62,838 nucleotides of DNA from Candidatus Bathyarchaeota archaeon. Its GTDB lineage: Archaea; Thermoproteota; Bathyarchaeia; RBG-16-48-13; JAGMEO01. Positions 27,301 through 36,889 of the stretch are shown here, piece after piece (the stretch's first letter is position 1; every line of letters starts with the position of its first letter). Position numbers and translations under genes: made by a program. The DNA is taken from assembly GCA_030602965.1 (NCBI GenBank), contig JAUVYS010000001.1, positions 1 through 62,838 on the forward strand, written 5' to 3'. Below the pieces are notes generated by a model. That model saw nothing but the letters and a program-made list of their open reading frames with translations, was not told where the DNA came from and ran no database searches.

Positions 27301-28473
27301 ATGACTGAAATCAAACTTGACTTTTCAAAAAGAGTGAAAAAATTACCAACATATGTTTTTGCTGAATTAGAAAAAATCATACTTGAAAAAAAGAAGCAAG
27401 GAATAAAAATTATTTCTTTAAGTATCGGTGATCCTGATCTACCACCACCAAAAATTGTTCTAGATGCTTTCAGGGAGGAAGTTGTTGATTCTGAGAATCA
27501 TAAATATTCTTTTAGTCAAGGAGAACCGGAATTTAGACAGGCTATAGCGACTTGGTACAAACGCCGATTCAATGTTAAACTTAACCCACAAGACGAAGTT
27601 ATTGGACTGATAGGATCAAAAGAAGGTTTAGCTAACATCACGAGAGCCTTTGCTAATCCAGGGGATAAGATCCTTGTTCCAGATCCAGCATATCCAGTAT
27701 ATGCAAATGGAAGTAGTGTTCTATGTGATTGTAATCCCATTCGTATACCACTCAAAGAAGAAAATGATTTTAAACCAGATTTTGAGGCAATTGAAAGCTT
27801 AAAAGCGAAAATGATGTTTTTGAATTATCCGAATAACCCAACTGGAGCAGTCGCCGATCTCTCCTTTTTAAAAGAAGCTGTTGAGTATGCAAAAGATAAT
27901 AATTTAATTTTCTGTTACGATAATGCTTACTCCGAAATCACATTCAATGGATATAACGCTCCCAGTATTCTTCAAATTGATGAAGCATTTGAAATTGCTA
28001 TCGAATTCCATTCTTGCTCTAAGACTTTCAATATGACAGGTGATCGCGTGGGCTTCGCTGTTGGAAATAAAAAACTTATCGAAGGATTAACCAAAGTTAA
28101 AACACAAATTGACTCAGGACCTCCAGTATATGTACAGAAAGTCGCCACAAGAGCACTTATGACATACAAGGATAGTAAAAAACCAAAATTTTTACAAAAA
28201 AATTTAAAAATTTATGAAGAAAGGCAAAATGCCTTAGTTCAAGGTCTAAAAGCTGCAGGTTTGGATTGTAAAAAACCGAAAGCTACTTTCTACATTTGGT
28301 TAAAATGTTATGAAAAATCTATTAATTTCACAAAAAAACTACTTGACATAGGAGTTGCAGTAACCCCTGGAGCAGCGTTAGGTAAATATGGAGAAGGCTT
28401 TATCAGAATTGCTTTAACTAGACCAAAAGCTGAGATTGAAGAAGCTTGTAGAAGAATAGCAAAAATAAATTAA
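27301..28473 (+). CDS. dapL: LL-diaminopimelate aminotransferase (class I/II, PLP)
   Basis: Class I/II aminotransferase, 390 aa. PLP lysine in HSCSKTFNMTGDRVGF; aspartate partner in DNAYSEI; NYPNNPTGA as the class motif. Directly follows dapF in the lysine cluster, where an aminotransferase converting tetrahydrodipicolinate to LL-DAP in one step is needed because no dapD/dapC/dapE genes are present. The assignment to DapL is therefore from context as well as family. Confidence 0.85.
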   Translation: MTEIKLDFSKRVKKLPTYVFAELEKIILEKKKQGIKIISLSIGDPDLPPPKIVLDAFREEVVDSENHKYSFSQGEPEFRQAIATWYKRRFNVKLNPQDEVIGLIGSKEGLANITRAFANPGDKILVPDPAYPVYANGSSVLCDCNPIRIPLKEENDFKPDFEAIESLKAKMMFLNYPNNPTGAVADLSFLKEAVEYAKDNNLIFCYDNAYSEITFNGYNAPSILQIDEAFEIAIEFHSCSKTFNMTGDRVGFAVGNKKLIEGLTKVKTQIDSGPPVYVQKVATRALMTYKDSKKPKFLQKNLKIYEERQNALVQGLKAAGLDCKKPKATFYIWLKCYEKSINFTKKLLDIGVAVTPGAALGKYGEGFIRIALTRPKAEIEEACRRIAKIN

Positions 28474-28559
28474 TACTTTAAAACTGTTACAACTAACATG
28501 TAATTTTCTTACAAAAACATATTTAATATTATATTTCTATTTTATAGGAAGACTGCAAA

Positions 28560-29600
28560 CTGAAACAAAACGGAAAACTTGTTATCAATATGATAACAGA
28601 AATTCCATATCTAAAAAAAATATTCATCGGTTCAAATTTCTGGGGGGGAACAGAGACAAGTTTTGACGTGATCAGAAGGCAATTGACATTAGAAGGAAAT
28701 AAAATATTAATTAACGATAAAAGTAATGCGTTTGATGTACTACATGTTTACACATATTTTTTATTAGCGTTTTATTTGATGAGGCGATTTAAAGGGAAAA
28801 AGCCGATTGTAATACATTCCAATACAACACCAGCAGATGTTAGGAAGAGTGTTCCCTTTGATAAAGCGGTATTATCTTTAGCAAAACCCTACTTGAAGCA
28901 ATGTTATAACTTAGCTGATTTAGTCATTTGCGTTTCAAGCTTTGCAAAAGATTCTCTGAAGAAATTAGGGGTTAAGACAAGAATGGAAGTTTTACCACAT
29001 GGCGTGAATCTTAGTGTAATGAAGTATTCGAGAGAGAAAAGAAAGCATTTTAGAGAAAAATTTTGTCTAACCGATGATGACTATGTTGTCTTAAGTGTTG
29101 GTCATTTGATTCAAAGAAAAGGTATCAGTACCTTTTTTAATCTCGCAAAAAAGCTTCCTGATATAAAATTTTTTTGGGTTGGACCATTTTTAATTTCGCT
29201 GGATCATAAAATTGCTTGGATGATCAAAAATAAGCCACAAAACTTAGTTTTCACTGGCTATCTTGATGATGTAGTCTCTGCTTATTCTGCATGTGATGTT
29301 TTTGTTTTCCCATCTTATAGTGAAAATTTCGGGATACCAATAATTGAAGCCGCAGCTTGCAAAAAACCTGTAATTGTTAGAGATATACCATCATATTCAT
29401 GGTTGAAACATAATGTTGAGTGTCTGAAGGCAAAAAAAGATAAAGATTTTTTTGTTTACACAAAAATGCTATTAGAAAACAAAGAATTGAGAAGAAATCT
29501 AATTAAAGAAGGTTTCAAAAACGCAAAAAACCATGACATTAAAAACATCGTTAAAAGACTAACAGATTATTACAACCAAATTATACAAAACCATAACTAA
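28560..29600 (+). CDS. Glycosyltransferase family 4
   Basis: GT-B-fold transferase of the GT4 type. The C-terminal domain holds SVGHLIQRKGI, TGYLDD, and the donor-binding motif SYSENFGIPIIEAAAC (EX7E: E in SEN and E in EAA). The N-terminal domain has GGTETS. A start at CTG 28560 is proposed: GGAAG lies 8 nt upstream and it restores the first beta-strand (GKLVINMITEIPY); ATG 28590 would begin mid-strand. Acceptor and sugar unknown, probably surface glycans or glycolipids. Independent of the lysine genes, which end 86 bp upstream. Confidence 0.83.
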   Translation: MKQNGKLVINMITEIPYLKKIFIGSNFWGGTETSFDVIRRQLTLEGNKILINDKSNAFDVLHVYTYFLLAFYLMRRFKGKKPIVIHSNTTPADVRKSVPFDKAVLSLAKPYLKQCYNLADLVICVSSFAKDSLKKLGVKTRMEVLPHGVNLSVMKYSREKRKHFREKFCLTDDDYVVLSVGHLIQRKGISTFFNLAKKLPDIKFFWVGPFLISLDHKIAWMIKNKPQNLVFTGYLDDVVSAYSACDVFVFPSYSENFGIPIIEAAACKKPVIVRDIPSYSWLKHNVECLKAKKDKDFFVYTKMLLENKELRRNLIKEGFKNAKNHDIKNIVKRLTDYYNQIIQNHN

Positions 29601-29616
29601 TACCTTAAGAAAAAAG

Positions 29617-30306
29617 TCATTTTCTTTTATGTATTTTATTTAATGTTGCTAATACTCCATCGCACCCATAGCTTTGCTTTGCTGAGATAATATCGAATGC
29701 TTCTTTAGCAGTGGTGAGCTGAAAAATCTTCACCAGTACATGTTTGAATTAAAAAATTAGCCGCACGTAGTATTTCTCCATTTAAAGTAGCGTCTGCTAC
29801 ATCAGCCATCTGGAGGATTAAAGCTTCGATTGTTTTTGGAGCTATTGGTCCAGCTATATCGTGATGAGCTGCAATTACGTGAAGAAGCTTGAGAGACGCA
29901 TTTCTTTTATAAAGTTCACAAAGAATAAGTGTTAAATGATCAAGTTTTTCACCTATATATGAAAATTGATAACCTCTTTCTTCTTTAACATAAGTTATTG
30001 GCTTATAAATATCATGAAGTAATGCTCCAGCTAAAACTAGATCACGATTTACCTTTCCTCCATAAATATTCTCTGCAACGTCGGATAACGTAAAACAAGA
30101 TTAGCTACAACAACTGTATGGTCTATTAATCCTTTTGTATAACTATGATGCCGTTTTTTACTTGCTGGACTACTCTCTAAAGGCAATCCTAGATTTTTTA
30201 GATTTTCATTTTCATGTGTCAGTTTTGGATTGTTCAATATGTTTTGAACAGTATTTCGAAGGTTAGTATCTTGAATCATGTTAAGAAGTTTTTTAAGGGC
30301 TTTCAT
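29617..30306 (-). pseudogene. HD-domain phosphohydrolase, two frameshifts
   Basis: The N-terminal part (30306 to about 30085) reads KKRHHSYTKGLIDHTVVVANLVLRY, typical of HD hydrolases. One missing base near 30083 shifts the frame; the continuing protein is SDVAENIYGG...LLHDIYKPITY with the HD pair, then HVIAAHHDIAGP. A second frameshift near 29725 precedes the end KEAFDIISAKQSYGCDGVLATLN and a stop at 29617-29619. The HD residues survive. Either decayed or carrying two indel errors. It lies 38 bp downstream of the phosphoglycerate mutase gene on the same strand only in the sense of reading away from it. Confidence 0.75.
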
Positions 30307-30344
30307 TACAGCCTCTCTCTAATTTTTCAATAAAAGGTAATTTA

Positions 30345-31622
30345 TTATCGTTTTAAATAATTCATGAGTATAGGCATTAATTCAGAACCTTTTTTTAAAA
30401 GCCCTATACTACCTTTAAGGCACTCTCTTTCTCCAAACTTTAGGATACCGTCACTAGATATTTTGCTGCCTGATATAAGAAGAGGAACCGGATCGTCACT
30501 ATGTCTTTTTAATTTACACGGTGTTGAATGATCAGAAGTAATACAAATAACCCATTTTTTGATATTGATACGTTGTAACAGATTACCCAGAAAATGTTTA
30601 TCGATAACTTCGATCAAATGTTTCTTAAGAGTTGCATTCCCATCATGACCTGGCTCATCTGGCCCCTTTATATGAATATAAAAGCAATTATATAAGTCAG
30701 TAATCTCTAAAATTTTTTTTACTCTTATAATACTGTCTTTTTTTAGATCTTTTGATGGAGGAGGAAGTAAAATTAAAGACATTCCAGCTAATTTGCTAAT
30801 CCCTCGCTCAACCGGCATATCTAGTAAACAAGCAAATTTCACGTCATATCTTTCATTTATATTAAACAATTTTGGCAATAAATTAGAAGGGCTTCTAGAA
30901 AGAATGAGGTTTGCTTTTAATTTTCCTTCAGCATCTCGTTTTTTATTTACTTCATGTTCTTCAAGTACCTGATGACTTTTTCTTGTAAATTCATTAACTA
31001 ATGCAGCGGAAATTTTTGATTCTTCCGTATTAGTGGTTGGTTCACTAACATTCAGAATCATTTTAAACTCTTTTTTAGCTATGCTGATACCATCAATTAT
31101 CTCGTAGGCTGGATCAGTTATTGTAATGTTAGATGAAAGAGGATGCCCTTGACTTTTCATAACTAGAACACCCCTATATGACATTGTTCCTTTGAACTCA
31201 AAGTCTGCAGGATATGATTCCAACTTTACTTGATGGTTTATGGCTTCGCTTAACTTACTAGTTTCTTCTTCAGTTAAATCGCGTCCAGCTCTTCTATCTA
31301 AGATTCCATTATCCTTGTCCAAAGTAGCAAAATTACATCTTAGAGCTAGATCGCCATCTTTCATCTTAATGTTTGCTCCAATCGCCTCCAATGGTCCCCT
31401 ACCAGTGTAATATTTGTAAGGGTCATAACCCAATATAGAAATAACCGCAGCATCACTTTCAGGTGCTACTCCCTTACCTACCGTATACATTCGCCCAAGT
31501 TTTCCTTTGCTAGCTAAATAATCCATATTAGGAGTCTTGGCAGCTTCTAAAGGCGTCCTATTTTCGAGTTCCTCTAATGGAATATCGCCCATACCATCTA
31601 TAACTAAAAAAAGCAGTTTCAA
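30345..31622 (-). CDS. apgM: Cofactor-independent phosphoglycerate mutase, archaeal type
   Basis: Interconverts 2- and 3-phosphoglycerate. Alkaline phosphatase superfamily: FLVIDGMGD at the start, APESDAAVISILGYDP with the catalytic Ser, TGRGPLEAIG, and the C-terminal metal motifs GPDEPGHDGN and TSDHSTPC. 425 aa, full length. TTG start. The archaeal aPGAM enzyme belongs to glycolysis/gluconeogenesis. Confidence 0.94.
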   Translation of the reverse strand: MKLLFLVIDGMGDIPLEELENRTPLEAAKTPNMDYLASKGKLGRMYTVGKGVAPESDAAVISILGYDPYKYYTGRGPLEAIGANIKMKDGDLALRCNFATLDKDNGILDRRAGRDLTEEETSKLSEAINHQVKLESYPADFEFKGTMSYRGVLVMKSQGHPLSSNITITDPAYEIIDGISIAKKEFKMILNVSEPTTNTEESKISAALVNEFTRKSHQVLEEHEVNKKRDAEGKLKANLILSRSPSNLLPKLFNINERYDVKFACLLDMPVERGISKLAGMSLILLPPPSKDLKKDSIIRVKKILEITDLYNCFYIHIKGPDEPGHDGNATLKKHLIEVIDKHFLGNLLQRINIKKWVICITSDHSTPCKLKRHSDDPVPLLISGSKISSDGILKFGERECLKGSIGLLKKGSELMPILMNYLKR

Positions 31623-31685
31623 ATCTACTAAACCAATTTATGGGTTTTTTACTTAATTTCTTTAATTACAAACAAATCAAACATA

Positions 31686-32105
31686 TTAACGTCTATCTTG
31701 ACTTTTACCTAGAGGTACTTTTCTTTTTATTCTGTAAGAAATTTTTGCTGGAGAACCACTTTTTATTAAAAACTCACGATATGTAAGACGAGCAAGATAT
31801 GTAGATACAGTACTCAATCCAATTAGTTCATTAAAAATGTCTTCATAGACATTCTGAATATCTTGAGATTTAAATGAACCAATAGGAAAGGATTCCATAA
31901 TTATTTGTTTAACTTTATCAAATTTCGACATAAGAAATGGTTCAGGTTTATCTAAACTATGAACCCCACTCATAATTTCAATAAGATCAAGTAATTGTAT
32001 AACCTTATTTTTTGTAACTACCCCTTCAAATGAAACAGTTATTTTATTGCCTTCATCATCATAAACATCTATTTTTATTCGTTTAGGAGGCAATTTAACA
32101 ATCAC
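31686..32105 (-). CDS. Small predicted winged-helix protein next to the replication origin
   Basis: 139 aa, unknown. An N-terminal beta-hairpin (KRIKIDVYDDEGNKITVSFE) followed by a short helix, then a C-terminal helix-turn-helix type segment (KVKQIIMES, STVSTYLARLTYREFLIKSG) ending in a basic tail. The layout is the same as the four tandem paralogues at 59.6-61.5 kb (small beta domain, then winged helix). It reads away from the origin region and shares its AT-rich upstream DNA with orc1/cdc6. Confidence 0.6.
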   Translation of the reverse strand: MIVKLPPKRIKIDVYDDEGNKITVSFEGVVTKNKVIQLLDLIEIMSGVHSLDKPEPFLMSKFDKVKQIIMESFPIGSFKSQDIQNVYEDIFNELIGLSTVSTYLARLTYREFLIKSGSPAKISYRIKRKVPLGKSQDRR

Positions 32106-32298
32106 ATCAATAAATTAACAACAATAACAATTTCACATGTTAAATGTTTATCGGTGAATTTCACTATAGAAACTTCTAAAAAAAGGGCTAAAAAAAGCTT
32201 AATAATGAAAAATACGTCTATTTTGCAAATGTTTTATAAATTCACACTTTCACAACTACTTAATCATTAAAACCAAATCAAATTTGTAATAATTAGGT

Positions 32299-32321
32299 TT
32301 TTCCAGTGGAAACATAGGGGT
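32299..32321 (+). promoter_or_regulatory. Origin recognition box-like element 1
   Basis: TTTTCCAGTGGAAACATAGG followed by GGT. It carries the short dyad TTCCAGTGGAA and the 3' G-string that define archaeal ORBs, the binding sites of Orc1/Cdc6. Same orientation as the second box 334 bp away. Confidence 0.75.
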
Positions 32322-32450
32322 ATATGTTTATTCACAGAAAAAGGGATCAAAAAAAGATCAAATTTTTAAAATAAACTAAAAATATCGAGAAACGATAAAT
32401 TAAGTTCACAAATATTCACATTTGAGTAAAATTATTATATTAGAATCCTG

Positions 32451-32475
32451 TCCCCCCCAAAGGTTCAAGTGGAAA
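32451..32475 (-). promoter_or_regulatory. Inverted, degenerate ORB-like element
   Basis: On the plus strand CCCCCCCAAAGG, then TTCAAGTGGAAAA: a C-string (G-string on the minus strand) followed by a partly conserved dyad, in the opposite orientation to the flanking ORB-like boxes. About five mismatches to the reverse complement of element 1, so a weaker call. Confidence 0.45.
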
Positions 32476-32632
32476 ATATTAAAATCAATTATTTATTAAT
32501 GTGTAATCAAATAAAAAAATTCGTTAAAAACTATAAAAAAATAAACTGGAAATAATATATATCCAACTATATAATAACAATTGGACTCTATATTTTATAA
32601 TATTTATTACTTCTAATCATTTTGAATATCTA

Positions 32633-32653
32633 TTCTACTGGAAACTAAGGGGT
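32633..32653 (+). promoter_or_regulatory. Origin recognition box-like element 2
   Basis: TTCTACTGGAAACTAAGGGG plus T. Shares TGGAAACnnAGGGGT with element 1 exactly, including the G-string. Lies 123 bp before the orc1/cdc6 start, so Orc1 binding here could also repress its own gene. Confidence 0.75.
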
Positions 32654-32775
32654 AGGAGAGTAATACTTATCTAAATTTATTTTTTTGTAGTTGATGTTTG
32701 TTTTTTTGTATAAATTGGTTTTTATTTTTGGAGTGGAAATTAACCTATTACCTTTGCAGTTTAGGATCTTTTGAA

Positions 32776-34023
32776 ATGACCATTGAAAGTGATGTTTTAG
32801 AAAATATATTTAATAATTTCTTACAAGGACCAAGTATCTTTAAAAATCGTGAGACTTTACGTCCGGATTATATACCCAAAAAACTTCCTCATAGAAACCA
32901 ACAGATCAGGAGAATAGGTTCTATTTTAGCTCCATTTTTACATGGGTCACGTGGATCAAATATATTAATCTATGGTAAAACTGGAACCGGAAAAACAGCA
33001 GTTGTAAAATATGTTCTAAAAAAACTTTTAGAAAAAGCTCATGAAGCAGGTACAGCAATTAAAACTTGCTATATTAATTGTCGTTTGGCAGGTACTGATT
33101 ATCGTGTTCTAGCAAAACTTTGTGCAAGTATCGGGATTAAAATACCATTTACTGGTTTAGCAACTGGAGAAGTTTTTGATCGATTTAAAAACGGACTTGA
33201 CATAAATAACTTTTTTTTAATAATAGTACTAGATGAAATAGATTCATTAGTAAAAGTTATGGGTGACACTTTATTATATGAACTTACGCGTATAAATGAA
33301 AATTTGACTTATGGACGAACATCATTAATTGGCATTTCTAATGATCTTTTGTTCAAAGAGTTTCTTGATGCTCGTGTATTGAGCAGTCTAAGTGAAGAAG
33401 AAGTAGTTTTTCGACCATACATTGCCCCCGAATTGAATGATATCTTGTATGAAAGAGCTAAGATCTCTTTTGTTGATAATGTGCTTACAGAAGGAGCTTT
33501 AAACCTCTGTTCTGCATTAGCTGCAGCTGAACATGGAGATGCACGAAGAGCTCTTGATCTTTTAAGAGTTTCAGGTGAACTTTCAGAAAGACAAGGTAGC
33601 AATAAAATAACTGAAGATCATATTAGACAGGCTCAAGATAAAATTGAAAAAGATCGAGTAGTTGAAGTTTTAACAACCCTCCCGCTTCATTCAAAGGTCG
33701 TTTTATGTGGTACATACCTTATAAAACAAATAATGATGAAACCAGCTATTACTGGTGATGTATTTGAAGTCTATAAAGAGCTATGTGAAATTATAAATAT
33801 AGAACCATTAACGCAACGAAGAGTCAGCAGTCTTATTAATGAATTAGATACCATTGGAATATTAAACACGAAATTACTTAGTTTAGGAAGATATGGCAGA
33901 ACAAAAAAAATCAAATTAAACAGCAATCTTTCAGTAATTAAAAACATTTATTCACAAGATGCTTGGGTTAGTAAATTGATTAATTATAAACCTAAATATC
34001 TACTTAATCTCAAATTAAAATAA
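32776..34023 (+). CDS. Orc1/Cdc6 replication initiator
   Basis: AAA+ initiator that binds ORB sites and helps load MCM. Start ATG 32776 (MTIESDVLENIFNN) begins just before the conserved RPDYIPKKLPHRNQQ; upstream in-frame codons are low-complexity and lie in origin DNA. Walker A YGKTGTGKTA at about residue 70, Walker B VLDEIDSL at about 150, sensor 1 GISND, sensor 2 HGDARRALDLLR, and the C-terminal winged helix. 415 aa. Adjacent to the candidate origin. Confidence 0.95.
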   Translation: MTIESDVLENIFNNFLQGPSIFKNRETLRPDYIPKKLPHRNQQIRRIGSILAPFLHGSRGSNILIYGKTGTGKTAVVKYVLKKLLEKAHEAGTAIKTCYINCRLAGTDYRVLAKLCASIGIKIPFTGLATGEVFDRFKNGLDINNFFLIIVLDEIDSLVKVMGDTLLYELTRINENLTYGRTSLIGISNDLLFKEFLDARVLSSLSEEEVVFRPYIAPELNDILYERAKISFVDNVLTEGALNLCSALAAAEHGDARRALDLLRVSGELSERQGSNKITEDHIRQAQDKIEKDRVVEVLTTLPLHSKVVLCGTYLIKQIMMKPAITGDVFEVYKELCEIINIEPLTQRRVSSLINELDTIGILNTKLLSLGRYGRTKKIKLNSNLSVIKNIYSQDAWVSKLINYKPKYLLNLKLK

Positions 34024-34061
34024 AAAATTTTATCTTAGGACTAATATACCCTAAAATTTTA

Positions 34062-35085
34062 TTACAAAACGATTTTTGGTTTAATTTTCTCTCTAAACAA
34101 ACGTAATTGCTTTTCATTATTTGCTGAGCGAAGAATGAAATAGATTACTCCTGCTTTATAATATTCTAAAATCCTTTTTACGCAACTTTTGGTGTACTAT
34201 AAATTGCTGTACCTCGAACTGCCTGAATTGGGATCATTTTAGAAAATTGGTGAATGTAATTTTCAGTTTTTTCATCTGGAATAATATTGGAATAATTATA
34301 TTCATTTCGAGAATTATAACCAAGCCGTCTTAAATTCTTAGGCCATACCGCTAAATCACATCGTGCATTAGATTTCACCATATTTTCAGCTTCTTCATAA
34401 TCCTCAGCTACAAAAAACTCTACAAAAAACACAGCTTCAAAGTTCGAAATATCTTTATCTCTTTTTTTAGCTATATTTTGAATTTTTACTAGGTCTTCTT
34501 TAATTATTTTTGGTGAAGCTGCCAACGATATCCGCCCATTGCCTTCGGAAGCAGCAATTATTCTACTATTTGGAGATAAAGCTGAAATAAAAATTGGTGG
34601 AAATGGTTTTTGAACTGGAATTCTTTGAAGATGACCAGAAGATAATTTGAAATATTGACCTTGATAATCAAATCATTCATATGTCCGTAATCCTTTCATT
34701 ACTTGAATGCTTTCTTTTAATCGTGTAACTCTATTATCATGTGGTATTCTATATGGTTTTTAAATTCGTTGCTTCTCTAGCATCAATTCCTAAAATTATT
34801 CGGCCATTAAATATTTTGTCTATTGTAATAACGGTTTGTGCTGACATTGTGGGATGCATTCTACAAGGATCTGTTACTAATGTTCCAAGATGAACTTTCT
34901 CAGTAACCATCGCGTACGCAGTAAGACAACTCCATACATTCAAATATTCTCTCTTCAAATTAGCTGATACGGGGTGATCTGAAGTCCAAATAGAATCAAA
35001 TCCTGCGTCTTCAACAGATTTTGCAATGTTAAGTAATTATTGAAAATCGGTACCAGAAAGATAGAAACCAATTTTGATTTTTAAA
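34062..35085 (-). pseudogene. F420-dependent LLM-class oxidoreductase, decayed
   Basis: Luciferase-like monooxygenase family remnant, resembling F420-dependent reductases. Recognisable N-terminus IKIGFYLSG, then VEDAGFDSIWTSDHP, STLTA-like SCLTAYAMVTEKVHLGTLVTDP, and GRIILGIDA. Lesions: in-frame stop near 35036, frameshift near 34762, in-frame TGA at 34673-34675, frameshift near 34180, and no usable start codon. The reading frame can be followed to a stop at 34062-34064. Multiple independent lesions mean real decay. It lies between orc1/cdc6 and the PolD small subunit gene. Confidence 0.82.
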
Positions 35086-35136
35086 AAATCAAAAACGTTA
35101 CATCAATTGTTTGATGTTTATCATATATTTATTATA

Positions 35137-36669
35137 TCAAAAAAACATTTTTGGAAATAGTTTAAAAGTTTTTAAATTAATTATTGGTGCTATAGCCGGT
35201 GTTGGTGTGACATCTTTTTTTCTTTGATAATCTGTTTGCGTTTGCCAAGTTCCAGAGTTTATTATTAATGTCCCCCTGTAATTTTCATAGCCAAATACAT
35301 GTACATGACCCATATGTAAAATGTCAGGAACATTTTCAATAATCAATTGGTCTTTAGATTCAGGAGCTAATGAAGTTTTATTACCATAAACTGGAGCCAA
35401 ATGACGACTTCTAAGAAGAAGTTTCATCGCTTTTGAAATTGATCTATCTAAATTTTGATAATTAATTTTTGGAACAGAACCAATAATATCATCTAAACTT
35501 TGTCCATGATAGACTAATATAGAAACACCATGTAATTGAATTCTAGCTGGATTCCCTAGTAAAATTAAATTATCCAAATCGGTAAGTGGCTCTATGTATT
35601 TTTTTGGAATAGCAGGTTGTGGTAATGCTTGCCTTGTAGCATCATGGTTTCCTGGTATCACAATTATATCAATATACGCAGGAATCTGTTCAAGAAACCT
35701 AGCAACAATTTCGTATTGTTCATAAATATTATTAATAGATAATTCTCTTTCTTGATTCGGATACACTCCTATTCCATCTACCATATCACCTGCTATTATT
35801 ACATATTTTACTCTTCCCGCAAGCATTCTTTGGTTATTATTCCCTATCTCTCCGTTGATCCAAGAAATGAATCTTGAAAATTCCTTTTTTAGAAACGTTT
35901 TACTTCCAACATGTAAATCAGAAATAAGAACAGCACATATGTTTTCAGAAGATCTTTGAGTTACTCTCTTCGGAATATCAGGCACTATAAGTTTCTGAGC
36001 TATAAAAAGATCATTTTTACTTTTTTTTACAAGAACGCAGATAACTTGATCACATAGAATGTTTTCAGCTTCATCAATAACACTTCTGTTTGTTTTTGGA
36101 GATATAAAAACAGTTGCGGTTGAAGTTAAATCTTCAATTTGTAGTAATATTGCATTCTTTCGCTCCCGCTTTTGAGTTACAATTCCAATGATTTTTACTT
36201 CTTCATTTATTGAAGCCTTAAGCGCATCACTAATTGATATAACATCTCGTACATCTGCACGTTCTTTAAGAATCCGCTCAATTCTCTTGTAACGATTACG
36301 AAAATATTTTAAAAAATCATCTGTTTTGCCTTTCATATCAATTTGTGCTTTTGGATCCGCAATTATTTTAATCTCAGATTTGACATCTCTAGCATAGGGT
36401 TGAAAACTTTTTTTCCCGGTTTTAAAGGGGGTTGATCTAACGAAATCCTCTTCTAATTCTTTAAAATTATCTAATTCTTCAATTAACAATTGTTTCGTTA
36501 TAACTATTGGTTTAGTTGAAAGTTGATCTAATTTATTTGCTAGACGTTTTACCAATTCTTCTATATCAGTTGTTTCTTGATGACTTTGTAAAAGAATAAA
36601 AGCTTCATTATCAACTTGATAACCAGATTCAATTAAAAAGCATAAAGCTTTTTTGACATTTTCGATCAG
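35137..36669 (-). CDS. DNA polymerase D small subunit (DP1)
   Basis: Exonuclease and OB-fold subunit of archaeal replicative PolD. OB fold at about residues 140-210 (IGIVTQKRERKNAILLQIEDL), then the calcineurin-like nuclease motifs LISDLHVGS, IIAGDMVDGIG, IPGNHDATR, LVYHGQS and LHMGHVHVFG. Start: the first standard codon is TTG 36555, but an open frame of 38 more codons upstream encodes the usual N-terminal helical domain; it begins at CTG 36669 (MIENVKKALCFLI) with AGAGGAAG about 9 nt upstream. 510 aa in that form. Partner DP2 is encoded at 41.3 kb. Confidence 0.93.
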   Translation of the reverse strand: MIENVKKALCFLIESGYQVDNEAFILLQSHQETTDIEELVKRLANKLDQLSTKPIVITKQLLIEELDNFKELEEDFVRSTPFKTGKKSFQPYARDVKSEIKIIADPKAQIDMKGKTDDFLKYFRNRYKRIERILKERADVRDVISISDALKASINEEVKIIGIVTQKRERKNAILLQIEDLTSTATVFISPKTNRSVIDEAENILCDQVICVLVKKSKNDLFIAQKLIVPDIPKRVTQRSSENICAVLISDLHVGSKTFLKKEFSRFISWINGEIGNNNQRMLAGRVKYVIIAGDMVDGIGVYPNQERELSINNIYEQYEIVARFLEQIPAYIDIIVIPGNHDATRQALPQPAIPKKYIEPLTDLDNLILLGNPARIQLHGVSILVYHGQSLDDIIGSVPKINYQNLDRSISKAMKLLLRSRHLAPVYGNKTSLAPESKDQLIIENVPDILHMGHVHVFGYENYRGTLIINSGTWQTQTDYQRKKDVTPTPAIAPIINLKTFKLFPKMFF

Positions 36670-36889
36670 AGTTAAATTCTTCCTCTTAAAACCTTAATCT
36701 AACATCTTATTATAAAAACTAAATCTAAACTCCTTTATTTTCAGACATTTAAATAAAAGAAAATTGTATAAATTTTAGAATACTAGTTTATTATGAATCA
36801 TATTTAGTTAAATTATTTGCTATCACCTAACAACTAAGTTCAACATCATCTTATTGTGATAACGAAACAATTGAACTATGGGATGAAAA

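Larger units (their letters stand above)
32106..32775. other. Candidate replication origin region
   Basis: 670 bp with no convincing gene, very AT-rich, directly upstream of orc1/cdc6. It contains ORB-like elements: 32299-32321 and 32633-32653 in direct orientation, and an inverted, weaker one at 32451-32475. The stretch 32476-32632 is almost pure A/T (for example AATAATATATATCC) and would serve as the unwinding element. Additional partial GTGGAAA boxes occur at about 32468 and 32729. Location next to orc1/cdc6 is the standard arrangement for archaeal origins. Confidence 0.75.
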
